A stretch of DNA of 64,000 bases, taken from contig NW_004624782.1 of assembly GCF_000247695.1 (NCBI RefSeq), forward strand, positions 13,627,561 to 13,691,560, written 5' to 3'. Under the pieces are notes generated by a model that saw only the letters and a program-made list of their open reading frames with translations, had not been told where the DNA came from and searched no databases. This stretch comes from Heterocephalus glaber. Lineage: Eukaryota; Chordata; Mammalia; Rodentia; Bathyergidae. The position numbers were made by a program, and so were the translations under genes. This document shows, piece by piece, positions 10,701-24,521 of this stretch (position 1 is its first letter; each line of letters opens with the position of its first letter).

Positions 10701-13700
10701 CTCGCTTTGCTTTGTTTTGTTTTTGAGCCAAGAGTCCTAACCATGTGCGGTCCAAGCCGTCCCTGAACTCACTGTGTAGTCCAGACTGGCCTCGGACTTG
10801 TGCAGAGCCTCTTGTGTCAGCCTCCCAGGTCCTCAACACCACATCTGGCCCCTTCTTTTAATTTTTTTTTTTTGGTACCAGGGATCGAACTCAGGACTTC
10901 TTTTAATATTTTTAATTCAATGGCTTCTTAGAAAAATATTGCTTTCTTTTTTTTTTTGGTACCGGGAATCGAACTCGGGTCCTTCCGCTTGTGCCGCAGG
11001 CAGCGAAACCACTCAGCCAAACCCCCGGCCCTAGAAAAATATTGCTTAAGAAGCTAAAGTTTGCAAAATAAAATTAAAGGAAAATATTAAATTAATAGTA
11101 TCCCCATATGGCAGAAATTGTGAAGTATTTTATAAATACCCTGTTGGGTGTGGTGCTACATGCCTGTAATCCCAGTAGTTGTAGTTAAGAGGCTGAGGCA
11201 GGAGGATCATCATGAGTACAATGCCAGCCTGGGCTACAGAGCAAGACCCTGTCTCAAACAAAAAAATAAAAATTTTAAAAATTTTAAAAACCCTCAAAGT
11301 TTGGGAAATATTGCCATATATTTTTTTTAAACCCTTGTTGAGACATTCAGTATATACATTTATCACCAGAGGAAACACGACCAGAAGGATTAAGAGTTTT
11401 GGCCCAGATCACATAGTTACAAAATGGTAAAGTCAGGATTTCGGTCAAATTCTCAATTGATTTCTACTCCATTGCTCTTTCCTGGTATTCCCAGCTGGAA
11501 GCCTTCTGACACCCTTATGTAAAAGATAGATTAGCTGAGTAACATACTGATCAACAGTGTTTAATCGTAGCTCATTTACTTAGCTACTATTACATGTCAG
11601 ACATTGTGCCGGGTTCCAGTGGGAAAGGAGTGAAGGAGACGGTGACCTAAACTACACTTCAGATTAGCCTGGTGGGAAGCATGGTCCCAAGCGAGAGAAA
11701 CAGCACTGCGTGTTCTGGGAATAGAGTTGTTGTTTGGCTTGTACAGAATGTGTGACTGGGAATAGGAGAGTGTCCTGGAAACGTGGGCGCTGCCCAGCTG
11801 TCGGTAGTGTGAGGTTCAGTTTCAAGCACAGGCGGGGAGCGGCCCTTGCCAGGGGGCATTGGAGAGATGGGAGGAGCAACCTTCTGGAGGTAGAAGGGTC
11901 ACAGCCACTCACCGGGATTTGTAAGCTCCTCATCGGTAAGCATTCAGTTGAAGGAAAGGAAGACATTTTATGCAACACTTTCTTGGGAAAGGATAAAAAG
12001 GAGATTGCTACCCTGTTAATCAGGGTGGGGGCTCCGGAAAGATGTGGGACCCCAAGCCCTTGCCTTCAGCCCTTTTTGTTAGCCCAGGGAGCGTGTCACA
12101 GCCTGATTGGCTATTTTAGGCCCTAGGACCTGCCATCACCTGCGTGCAAACTCCCAGGTGAGCTTGATTTGGTTTTCTTTGTCCTGTCAGGTCCTATCTC
12201 TGAAATGTATGGGTTTGTTGAAAGGACTTTTCATAAGGGAAACATAGTGAGAGAATTAAAAGAAAGATACACAGCTCTATGCGGGTGTGAGTATGTCTTA
12301 TATACCATGGGAGTTTTTTCTGCTCTGTACCCTCCCCTTTGTCTCCTTTGTACTTTACTCCATGAGGCGGGGGGGACTGGCAGGGTCATGCCACTTGGCA
12401 GCTCTCTGGCTTGGCCTCTTAATTGCTCCCACTAGCAAGGGCTTAACTCTTTCTAGTCAAGATTTTCCAGAAAGCGCACAGAGGCCTTCATCCTATTATT
12501 TCCCTGCCAATCTGTCCCCTTACCCTACATTTCACCTTGATTCGAGGCTTTTGGATGTAGGGAGTGAGAGAGGAGGACAGGATTCTGAAGAATCTTATCA
12601 TTTTCTTGAGATAACTAAAGACACAATATCTCAGCATAGTGGCACACTCTTGCAGTCCAAGCTGCTAGGGAAGCTGAGGCAGGAGTACCTTATCTCAGGA
12701 GTAAGACCCTGCCTCAAAAAAATAAAAAGGAGCCAGGTATGGTGGTACACAGCTGTAATCCCAGCACTTTGAGAGCCTGAGACAGGAGGACTGCAAGTTT
12801 GAGCACAGCCTGGGCAGTTTACCAACTCAGTAAGACCCTGTCTCAAAACAAAAAGGGCTAGGGCCTGGGATTTAGCTCAGTGGTTTCGCAGCCTGCTGTG
12901 CAAGCGCAAAGACCCGAGTTTGATCCCTAGTACCTAAATAAATAAATAAATAAAAAGGGCTGAAGATAATAGCTCAGTGCAAAAGCCCTGGGTTTAATCC
13001 CTGGTCCTGGAAAAAGATACAATAGCTGGAGACATAGCACAGTGGTAGAGCATCCCTGGGTTTGAGCCCTGGTACTACCAAAATAAATACATACATAAAT
13101 AAAGATTTAAAAATAAAAGACAGCAAGAAGAAGCCCAGCCTTTTTTTCCTTTTCTTCATTCAGGCCTGTGACCCTGGGCTGTCTTGGACGTGTGACCAGA
13201 ATACCTATCTGAGTGGCCTGTGTTACCTCTTCCCCGAGAATCTGGGGGGCCCCGTGGTCCAAGGGCGCCCCGGGTATCAGGGTACAGAGCTGGAGTCCCG
13301 GTGGGTGGGATACGTGGAGGAGCCCTCCTGGGGCCAGCACCAGGAGGCCAGCCTGGAGCCCTGCCCAGCCTGTGCATCCCCTCCGCAGAGTGCATAAAGG
13401 GCAACGTCGACCTGGTGTTTCTGTTTGACGGCTCCATGAGCTTGCAGCAAGACGAGTTTCAGAAGATCGTGGACTTCATGAAGGATGTGATGAAAAAACT
13501 CAGCAACTCCTCCTACCAGGTGACCGTGCGTGGCGTTTGGCTGCAGATAGTGGAGCTCGTGCACTGTGTATCTGTAGAACCCGTGGGTGTGGCTGTAGCT
13601 GGGCTTGTGGAAGGGACGAGAACCAGGGAGTAGTGCCTCTCGTGTTCTCCCATTCTATTTTCTATTTCTTTTTGCACTTTTGCTTTCTTTCTTGCTCTCT

Positions 13701-16700
13701 CTGTAGACCAGTTCCCTTAGCCTCTTTGGCTCACAGGAGGTGTGGGATGCCCCTAAGTCTTGTGTTAAAGTTCCAGAAGGGTTTTGTATTTTTTTAAACC
13801 TTCCTCTCAACCAGCCCCTCCTCTGCAAATCCAAAAGACTCAGAAAAGAGACTCTGACTGGCCTAGCCTGGATCAGGCAACCATCCCGGCCCAGCCAGCA
13901 GTCATCCACAGAAAGAAGGCGCTCGGTACCGCCTGCGGGGAAGGCAGCCGGGGCCAGGGCCTCTGCACACAGCTCTGCACATGGAAGCAGAGCTGTTCAT
14001 TTCTACATTTATCTGTATGTTGCTTCATTTTCAAAATGAATAATCTAAACCAGGGTGTGAGTAGGGTTCTAGGCCCTGCCTAAGAGGTGGAGATGGAGAA
14101 GCCAAGTGGGAAGGGATGCGCAACTGTGTTCTTCCTTCTCATTCTAGTTTGCTGCCGTTCAGTTTTCCTCAACTTACGAAACAGAATTTAACTTCTTGGA
14201 TTACGTTAAACTGAAGGACCCTGATGTTCTGCTGGCCAAAGTAAACCACATGTGCTTGCTGACCAACACCTTCGGTGCCATCAACTATGTCGCGTGAGTC
14301 CTCCGGGTGCGGGCATGTCCATTCACCTGTGTTGTGGAGCTGCTTCCTCATCACACAATGAGGAGCTCAGTCTCACAGCGAGGGGCAGTTTATCAAATGA
14401 GTTAAAGTAGAGTGATTTTAATCCCTTTCCTTTGGTTGTAAATAATAGAAATCTAGTCTATCCTACCTAAATCTGGAGGGAAATTTGTTTGCTTGTTTGT
14501 TTTGAGACAGGGTCTCACTATGTACTTCAGGCTGGTCTTGAACTCAGTAGGTAGCCCTGGCTGGCCTGGAACTCACAGCGATCCTCCTGCCTCAGCCTCC
14601 CGAGTGCTTGGATTACAAGTGTGCACCCAGCTCAGTGGTAAATTCTTTTTTTCTTTTTTTTTGGTACCGGAGATTGAACTCAGGTCCTTGTGCTTTCCAG
14701 GCAGGTTCCGGAACCACTGAGCTAAATCCCTGACCCTCAGTGGTAAATTCTTGAGAGGATGCAGCTCTGAGCCTTTGAGACAGGATGTATTTGTTTTTTT
14801 GGTACCGGGGATCAAACTCGGGTCCTTGTGCTTCCAAGGCTGGCAGCAGAACCACTGAGCTAAAGCCCTGGCCGGACAGGATGTATTTCTAAGCCTCATG
14901 AGGGATGAGAACCAGGACTTGGAAAATACTGTGAGCCACAGCCACAGGGTCAAATCTTAGATGGGATCAGCTTTGGAATTCAGCATACAAAGAAAAATCT
15001 CAAACACTCAAAACTGTCCTTGAAGAATTTCTTGGAATTATACATAAAATTAAATCTACTCAGGGCCGGGGATTTAGCTCAGTGGTTTCGCCACCTGCTG
15101 AGCAAGGGCAAGGACCCAAGTTCGATCCCTGGTACCAAAAAATAAAAAAATAAAAAAATAAATCTACTCAAGTCCCACATTAGAAACGATCATATCTTGA
15201 ACTGCTGTGTTCAATTGGGGCCTAGATGAAAGTAGTCAGATTGCACTGAAGGGTGGTGGTGTGTGTGTGTGTTTAGCAGTAGCAAAGTTCATTTGAAAAA
15301 GTGAAAGTGAAGAGTGGGGGAGAAACTGCCTCTGCAGAGTGAGGTTGGGGAGTAAAAGAGGCAAAAGCAGGATAAAAGGACACCCTGGAGAAAGCAGGGC
15401 GGGCTATCCTATACCACGTTGTGTGTGTATGTGTATGTATATATATATTTTTGTTTGTTTGTTTGTTTTGTTTTTGGTACCAAGGATCAAACTCGGGACT
15501 TTTCGCGGCAGGCGGCGGAACCACTGAGCTAAATCCCCAGGCCCTACATTGTATATTTTTAAAATACCTACATTTAAATGTTAGGGTGGCCGTGAGAACC
15601 AGGCTGCTTAGGGGAATAAGAAAAGTTGTAGCTCCTGTCTTACCGCATGTTGCCCTGGGTGTACACTTGAGCTGAATGGCTTAGCGGGAAGAGCTTCCTA
15701 CCCTGCTTCGCTTATCTTTCTCATTTTCCTTTCTTTGCCAAGCATATTGAATCTGCATGTGGCAAACAGAACCTAGTGCCCTCCTCAGATCTCCAGCTCC
15801 TTCCTGTTGGGATCACCGGGTTTGCTGTGTCCATTTCCTTCTTTCTATGCACAGCTGCAGGGTGCGGCCAGGCCAGGCCCCTCCAGGGTCTGCTCATTAC
15901 TCCGTTCAGATGAGCAACCTTCACTCCTGCTTCTAGGAGAGAAAAGTGCAAGGCCCAGGCTACAAGGCCTGGACCCGCCTTGTGCCGCAGGGCCCTGTGG
16001 CGCCAGCATGGGTGCTGGAATCCCACCGCTGTGCAGCTCGTTTCTCACTTAGAGAAAGAGGTCCCTGTGGGGCAGGAAGAGGCCAGAAGGTGTCAGCTGA
16101 GGGGCACGAAGAGGCGGCCGTGGGTACGCGGGTCATGAGCACCCCTCGGCCATCTGGCTTTGTGGAGGGCATTGTTCTAGCTCAAGAATCAACAAACTAT
16201 TTCTACAAAAGACCAGCAAAGATTTTAGGCTCTTCTGGCCACTTATTGAATATTCTTGTTTGATTTTATAATCTTTTAAAAATATGAAAACTACCCTTAG
16301 CTTATAGACTATCCAAACCAAGCTGTGGGCCGGATTCTTCCGGTGGGTTTTTGATTCCGTTTTGCCTTGCTCTAAGTATTGAGAATATAGCACTGGGTTA
16401 AATCAAGATCTCTGCCTTCTTAGAGCTGAATATTTTATTAGGGGAGAGAAATGTAACAAACATTACGAATAAGTTAGATAATGCAGAAGACAGTTTGGTG
16501 AAGAAAATGAAAGCATCATTCAGTAGGAAGAGCAGGAAGGGTTACTTTTGAGCAGAGCTCTTGAAGTTAGGAAGTGAGCCATGCAGATCCCGGGGACAGC
16601 ACTCTAGGCAGAGGGGATAGCAACTGAATTTGAACTGAATTTGAATTAGTTATCTATCACTAAAAAATACCTGAGACAACCAATTTATAAACACAGCCAG

Positions 16701-19700
16701 GTATGCCAGTACTTGGGAGGCTGAGGCAGGAGGATCACCATGAGTTCAAGACCAGTCTGAACTATACCCTCTCTCAAAAAACAGAACAAAACAAAAACCA
16801 CAATAGGTTTATTTTGGCTCAGAGTTCTGGCGATTTCAGTCCGCGATGATCATCCATGTCCTGTTGCTTTGGGGCTATGGTGGGCATCATGGGGGAGTGC
16901 ATGGCCTGGAAACCAAAGAAAGAGGAAGGGGTGGAAGTCACTGTCTCCCCAAAGACAGATTCTAGTGACCTGCGGCCTCCCACCAGCCCTCACCACTTAA
17001 TGTTTCCACCACAGTGCTATGCTGGGACACAGAAGATGCAAATTGGAGCCTATCTGGAAGATTCAGCAAGAGCCAGGACGCTGGGCACAGTGGTGTGTGC
17101 CTGGGATCCTAGCTACTCCGGAGGCTGAGGCAGGAGGATTACAAGTTTGAGGCAATTTAGCAAGAGCCTGTCTCACAGTACAAAATAAAAAGGCCTGGGG
17201 TGTGACTCAATAGCTGAACACCCTCGGTTCCATCCCCCACACCAAACAGAAGCAGAACAAAACCAAAGCCTAAGAAGAGCCAGGGCGCCAGTGTGGCGGG
17301 AACAGATAGTGAGAGGTGAAAGCAGATGAAGGGTTTCAGAGCACGAGGGCCTTAGAGGCCGAAGTGGGGACTTCGGCTCCTCTAGGGTGAGAAGCCAGTG
17401 GGGCTTCTGAGCCAGCAGTGACAATCTGGTTTATGTTTTTTTAAAAACCTCTCTGTCTGTTAAAAAATAAGTGAAGAACCCTCCAGCTCCAGAGCGGATT
17501 AGTTAGATTGCAGACGTGCGAAGTCAGGCCAAGTCCCGTCAGGAGGCTGAAGCTGCAGATGAGGTGATCAAGCTGGGTGTTGCAGGTCAGAAGCTGGGGA
17601 ACATTTAAGGGATGTGCAAGGCGGAGCCAGAGACACCGCCTTGGCGGTCAGAGGGGCCCCGCCTCCCTTTCTTCCTTCTCTCAAGTGCACGAGCACCTGT
17701 CCTGCCAGGAGGCGGAGACACAGCAGTGACCGTGAGCATTCCGAGGTTCGGGGACAGCGGACAAACGCGTCAGTGGATTCACCAGATTGACTGCTTGGCA
17801 GCCCGGAGGTGGCGGGAGGTGGTCGCTGTGGAAGAGGGACTTCTGGGTCTCAGTGCCCTTCTGTTCTCATTGAGGACTCAGTTGGATCAGCGTCCCTACA
17901 ACGTCCCCCTGGTTGCTGTGTGGTTGAAATAGAAAGCAGACAAAGCCCAGTCACCCTTCACAAAACCTCCTTCGGGGCCCATGAACTCTCGGATGTCCTC
18001 CAGGCTACCCGGAATACAACGAGAGACTAGACCCTCAGTCTCAGCAAAGAGTTCTCTCTCGTTCTCTCTATCTCTCTCTCTCTCTGGACAGAGTCTCACT
18101 ATGTAGTCCAGACTGGTCTTGATCTTGCTATGTAGCTCAGGCTGGCCTCAAACTCATGGCGATTCTCCCGCCTCAGCCTCCTGAGTGCTAGGGTTATAGG
18201 CATGCACCCCCATGCCCAGCTCAGCTAAGAATTTTATTTTATTTATTTATTTTGATACTGGGGATCGAACTCAGGACCTTGCGCTTATGCTGCAGGAGGC
18301 GAAACCACTGAACTAAATCTCCGGCCCTCAGCTAAGAATTTTAGAGAAAGCCTAGAGGGAGGCACAGCAATGAGGGCAGGTGAGGTGGGAGGCCAAGAAG
18401 ACACAAAGGCTTGGATCGCCTGCCTGGGAGACTCGAGAAGGACTTTACCTCTCTGTCAGGGCAGTGGTGGAATGAACAGGGAGCTGGGAGACGGCAGGCT
18501 CTGGCTTCAGGAGCCTCACATCCTCCTCTCCGTGACACAGGACAGAGGTGTTCCGGCCAGAGCAGGGGGCCCGGCCAGATGCCACGAAAGTGCTCATCAT
18601 CATCACAGATGGGGAGGCCACTGACACGGGCGACGTGGAGGTGGCCAGAGACATTGTCCGCTACATCATCGGGGTGAGGCCCTGTCTTCCCGTTCCCGTC
18701 CCAGCCCCTGCTCCTTTGTCTCGGGGCCCAGGTCTTATGAAAATCACTGAAAACTGGCCTGAGACCTGGGGGACACCAGCTGTTCACTCTTCTCTCCCTC
18801 ACAGATTGGAAAGCATTTTAAGACCAAGCAAAGTCAGGAGAAGCTCCACAAGTTTGCCTCACAACCCATAGAGGAGTTTGTCAAGATTCTGGACACATTT
18901 GAGAAGCTCAAATATCTGTTCACAGAGCTGGAAAAGAAGATCTATGTCATTGAGGGTGAGTGGCAGCCCTGGGAGAGGGCTGGGAAGGCATTCAGAACCT
19001 TACTGGGGAATAGGGACGCACTGAAGAGGGACGGGCTCCGAGGACCTGACCCTGTGCTGAGAGCGCTCCTAAAAGTGGAAAGCAAAACAAAACCCAGCCC
19101 TAACTAAGAAGAGAAGATGACTCGGGCAGAGTTAGATGTAGCATTTCTGTGCATCGCCTCCTTTGGAGCAGTGTCTTGCCTGTGTCACCTCATCCCTGCA
19201 GGGTGACCCTGTCCCTTCCTGCCCGGTCTCACTGTCATGGAGTCCAGGCCCAGCTTCCTGAGCAGGGGCAGTGGGCGCCTGGTGTGGCTGGCGGAGGGCT
19301 TGTCAGCGCCGCCCGAGACCCGCTGGCTACCGGGTCGTCCCCCAGGCATCCCAGTCTGATGCAAGGCCAGAGGTCCCGCAGGAGGTCCCGGGGTCAGGAC
19401 GTGTGTGGGCTTTGTGAAGATGCAGTGAGATGTGGAGAACGCAGCCAGCTAGACCTGTGGAGAAGCCACGGCCTTTCCTTGCTGTGGGCTCCACCGGGTC
19501 CCTCTCCTCCATGAGGCTCATTGTTCTGTTCAGTGAGCTTAATCTGGGTCTCAGAGATGGAAGGTTGTTAGCTCCATCTAGGCTGCTGTTAGTTCCCTAG
19601 GGCTGCTCTAAAAATACCAAAGACTAGGTGTCTCAAAGCAACTGAAGTTTACTGTCTCACCTTTCTGGAAGCTGGAAATCCAGACTCAATGAGTTGGGGG

Positions 19701-22700
19701 GCCGCAGTCCTCTGGACACTTACCCTCGGCCCCTGTGCTTTGGGGGTTCAGCAGTGGGCCCTGCATCCTCCATGTGGAGGGGCACCTTCCAGGCGCATGG
19801 CGGTGTCTCTTCATGTTGTCTTCCCTATGTCCAAATCTCTCTGTAAGAACACCCGTCGTTTAGATTAGGACCGACCCTTGTGACCTCAACTTAATTTGAT
19901 TACTTCAGTAAAGACCATATTTCCAAATCAGTTCACATCTGGAGGTACTGGGGATTAGGACATCGACATATCTTTTAGGGGACCCAAGTCACTCCATAAG
20001 AACAGCCTAGGGCCGGGGATTTAGCTCAGTGGCACCAGGCCTGCCTCTCAAGTGCCAGGTCCTGAGTTCGATCACCGATACCAAAAACAACAACAACAAC
20101 AACAGCAACAACAAGAACAGCCTAGTAGGCCAGGGGTGGTGGTGCACGCCATAGTCCGAGCACTCAGGAAGCTGAGGCGGGAGGATCACCACGAGTTTGA
20201 GGCCAACCTGGCTACATGGTGAGACCCTGTCTCAAAGAACAAAGCCTGGTGAGGTGCCCAGGACATTGTAGGCTGTCTGTAGATGACAGCTCTTATCATT
20301 CCCCACTCCCACCCTCTTCTGGACCTGGCCCCATCCTCCCCTCCTGCTTTAGGGGTCACTTCCGGTGCAGTTCTCCCTGATAGCCCCTCGCTGATAGCCC
20401 TGAGGTAATCTGTGAGCTGTGTGCTCCCTGTCAGCCCCTGTGGCTGACTTGGCTGCTGGTTTGTCATTCGCTGTCTGCACAGTGAGGGTGAGCTCTTCTG
20501 TGGCGAGTGCTCTGCCTGCCTTTGCACTGTTTGTACCCCTGGCGCACAAACTTAATTGCTGTAAAATTCATTCGGTGGATGAACAAGTTATCATTATATT
20601 TGCTATGTTCTTGAATGCTAGTACTACTATTTCTCTTCTCTTATTCTTTTTTCTTTTGGGAATTGAACCTAGGACCTTAACACTGAGATACATCTCCAGC
20701 CTTTTTAAAAAATTTCAGACAGTCTCCCTCAGTTGTCAAGACTCAGCTCTAACTTGTGATCCTCCTGCCTCAGCCTCCCTGAGTGCTGCTGGGATTATAG
20801 GGTTGCACCATTATGCCTGGCTTCCGTTTTCTTTTATTGATTCATGCTTTCAGCAGCCAAGTACCAGGCTATGTTAATAAGATACTCAAGGATATTGGAA
20901 ACTAGAGCTCATACTCACATTGGATACAGACAGTAAACAAGTAAACATTGTCTCTAAAGATTCTGATAGTGGCAGGGCCCACGTGACAGAAGGGTTCATC
21001 GAGGGAGGAACCATGGTGAGAGATTAAGAAAGACAGGCAAAGAGATATAATAAGGTACAGGTGGGGCTCTAACTCCTGATGGAGCAAAAGACCCCAAGCA
21101 ACTGCAGCTTGTTTATTTATAGTGGTAGAGATAAGGGAAGTGCAGGGGGAGGTCAAAGGGGCTGGGCTGTAACCAGAGCCAGGAGAGCAGCCAAGATCCG
21201 CAGGACGTCATGCTAGATGGTTTTCTGGCGAATGGGTGGAGAGGAAGACAGTCCTCCTCTAGGCCAGGCCTTGCTCCATCGCACCCTCTCATTGCTTATT
21301 CTCCTTGCTGTGGGGCCCCTGCCTCATCCACGGGAGGAGGTGAGTTAGGCCTGGCCATAGCGATCTACAGCGCAGGGTTCCCCGCATAAGAGTTATCCCA
21401 AGGATGAATAAAGCAGTGAGATGGGGCTGAGAAGAGGATGCTGGGCTGGGTGTCGCTCAGGGTCCTGTGGCAGCCTTGGGGAGGAGGTTACTTTAGTGGA
21501 CCTGTGGAGGAAGGCCTTTCTGGAATGACCTTTTTAATTGTATTCTCTTGTGGTGCTGGGGCTCAATTGAAGGGGCTCACTCCTGGGCAGTAGTGCTCTC
21601 CATTGAGCTGCACCCCAGCCAGAGACAAATTGTAGAAATTGAGGTAAAATACACTGAAATGTCATTTGAGTTGAGACCTGAAAGGTAAGAATCAAAGAGC
21701 CACGTGAGGAGTGTGAGCCGAGAGCATCCGAGGGAGAGAGGCACACGCAAAAGCCAGAGGTGAGGGCAGGCTTGTCGGGAATGGAGCAGGCCATCGAGGC
21801 AGGGTTGAGGTGAAGAGGGGAGAGGAGGTCGGAGAGGTGCAGGGGCCTCGGAGGCCTCGTAACGAGTTGGAGTTCAGTGACAAGCAGTGAGAGTGAGGAG
21901 GAGTTTTTCAGAAGGGAAATGATAGGATTCCACATCCATTTTTAAAAGAGATTGCTCTGCCTTGTTCTATAGAAAGAAACCATGGGGAGATTGGAGCCAG
22001 AGAACAGATTCCTAAGCTACTGCACAGTCAGGTTCGCTGAGGGTGGCTGTGCATGGCGGCTGTTCACAAAGGGGCGGGCGTCTCCTGAAGGCTGAACCTC
22101 CGGGTCTGCTGGTGTGTTCCAGACAGGACAGTGCGGGAAGGGCCAAGGTTCATTCCTGGCTTTTAGCTTGATTCCTTGGAGCTGTGAGGATGTCACTGGC
22201 TGAAGTTGGGGAGCCTGAGAAGGAACCAAAGTCAAGAGCTACAGGGCCGGGGATTTGGCTCAGTGGTTTGGTCGCCTGCTGCGCAAGTGCAAGGACCTGA
22301 GTTCGATTCCTGGTACCAAAAAAAAAAGAAGAGCTACAGCCAAGCTTGGTGGCACACGGCTGTAATTCCAGCACTCTGGGAGGCTGAGGCAAGATGATTG
22401 CAAGTTCAAGCCCAGCCTGGGTTAGCAACTTAGAGAGACCCTCTCTCAAAATAAAAAATTAAAAAGAGGGCCAGGGATGTAGCTCAGTGGCGCCGAGCCT
22501 GCCTGACAAGTGGAAGGTCCTGAGTTCGATCCCGGGTACGGGGGGAAAAAAATTTAAAAAGGACTAAGGATGTAGCTGAGTGCAAAGGCCCTGAGTTCAA
22601 TCTCTGTACCAAGAAAAAAAAAATCTTGCTGCATCTTGGACCCACTACAGGGGAGCCCTGAGCTCCTGGGCTCATGCATGAGAAAACAGTGCTTGGCTGC

Positions 22701-24484
22701 CTCTCTGTTCCAAATCGCTATAAGGTTTGAGAGTGCTGTGTGCTTTGCTGTGGTAAACTCTGTGCTTCCTCCGAAGTCCCCCGCAAGCATTGCTGCCCTT
22801 ACTGCTCATGGGGTTTTTGCCTTTTCTCCTTCAGGGACCAGCAAACAGGACCTGACGTCCTTTAACATGGAGCTGTCTTCCAGTGGGATCAGCGCAGACC
22901 TCAGCAAGGTGTGTGGTGGCCTAAGGCGACCCTCAGGGGGAGGCATGGGGTGCAGCCAGCGGGGTCCCGAGCCCACGCCTCTCCCTCCCTGGGCAGGGCC
23001 ATGCTGTTGTGGGGGCAGTTGGAGCAAAGGACTGGGCTGGGGGCTTTGTCGACCTGAATGAAGACCTGCAGGATCAGGCATTTGTTGGGAATGAGCCACT
23101 GACACTGGAGGCGAGAGCAGGCTATCTAGGTGAGTGCTTCTCTTTTGTGCTGGGTTCTTCTGTTTGAGGGGCCTGAGAGAAGCTCACACGGGCTCTCAGA
23201 GTGATGGTGAGGGCAGGTAAGCAGCCAGCACGAGCAGACTCAGTTTAACTACAGCTACCACAGTCTTTTTATTTTTGGTACTGGGGATCGAACTTGGGTC
23301 CTCAGCTTGCAAGGCAGGCGCCAGAACCACTGAGCTAAATCCCCGGCCCTGGCTACCACAGTCTCAAATTTCCCTTAATAATCCCTCACCTGTGTATTTA
23401 TTGTGTCTTTTATTTTCTATATTTTCTGGTGCTTTGACATCTTTGGGCCCTGCTGCTCCTGGAGAGACCCCTCTCACACCTGGCCCGTTCTTACAGGTGC
23501 AGAAAAGCGTGCCTGGGAATGTGCTTTTCACATGCACGCGTGGTCCAGAGCCCAGGCCCAGCCCCTCTACCTGACACCACCAGCCCACGCCCTGCCACGC
23601 CCCACCCCGCCCTGCCCTGCGCTCCCATGGCCAGGCACCAGCCTCCTGGAGGCCATCGCTGTGGCCTGGACCTGTCTGGTCTGGGGCTTGCTCACACTGG
23701 CCTCCCCTATTTTGCCTTCCTTGCCACAGAAGCCACAGTGAAGGCACTAGGCAATCCGCTCCCCGCACCTTTCTCCTCCTTACCACCCTGCTGCTTCCTT
23801 GTTGCCCAATGAGGCTGCAGTGCCTCCTGCTCTGGGGACTGCCTGTGCACTGTGATGGCTCCTCTGTCCTCACCCAGTTGCACCTATATGTTAATCCCAG
23901 GTACACTTTAAAACAATCTTCCTTCTCAGGAGGAGGACTAGCAGCTTCTTCACGAGGCTTTTTTCTACTGAACTGTCCAAGAACCAAGGGTTGTATTCTG
24001 TTTCAAGAGTTTTTTTGAGGGCCTTGGATTTAGGGCCCAAGTTCGATCCCCAGTACCCCCCAAAAAAAGAGTTCTTTTAGTGCTGAGCTTAGAGAAAATG
24101 AGTCTCAGTCCACAGTCGCTGTTACTTTTCACTGCCACCTGAGGGCACTGTTGGAGACTCTTCTTGCGGAGTTATGTGGTTCTGGTTCACCCAGGTAGCT
24201 GGGGTTCTCCCTGCAGCCAGAAGGTCCCTCCGCTCCATAGCCAGTCTGTCCGGAGAGCTGAGCACCTCACAGAGCCCTGGTGGCACGGCTTCCAAAATCG
24301 ACCCTTGTGGGCACAGCCACCTTCCCCCTTCCAGGACCACTGCTCAGGAGTGGGTCACTTGTCAGTGAAACAGCATACAAGAGTTTATTAATTTTTCCAT
24401 CAGAAAAATTGGTGCTATTCATCTTGTATCTACCCTTCTAAAAGAGGCTATCCACAGAAATTTCTGTTTTTGTTTTGTTTTGAA

Positions 24485-24521
<37 letters not shown>

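Larger units (their letters stand above)
8867..13281 (+). other. ITGAL: ITGAL exons 2-5: N-terminal beta-propeller blades
   Basis: After the signal peptide, residues 21-148 include FGYRVLQ, the FG-GAP-type VVVGAPGEG stretch (exon 3), a paired Cys segment and an NYTS glycosylation sequon (exon 4). Exon 5 gives [14 protein letters not shown] and leads into the inserted I domain. Intron 4 (9524-13163) is mostly repeats, with a SINE starting 17 nt past the exon 4 donor. Confidence 0.9.
13389..22908 (+). other. ITGAL: ITGAL exons 6-10: I (von Willebrand A-like) domain with intact MIDAS
   Basis: Ligand-binding domain, roughly residues 149-360. The Mg-binding MIDAS residues are all present: DGSMS at residues 162-166 (13427-13441), Thr231 in the TNTFGAIN segment (exon 7), and Asp264 in ITDGEA (exon 8). 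These match mature human Asp137, Ser139, Ser141, Thr206 and Asp239. The C-terminal helix region (exon 9, [10 protein letters not shown]) that moves on activation is intact. Ligand contact with ICAM-1 is known for the family. Confidence 0.93.

Noticed and set aside
23364..23987. 207-codon minus-strand frame in ITGAL intron 11
   Set aside because: No recognisable domain or conserved start; GC-rich intronic DNA beside a SINE.
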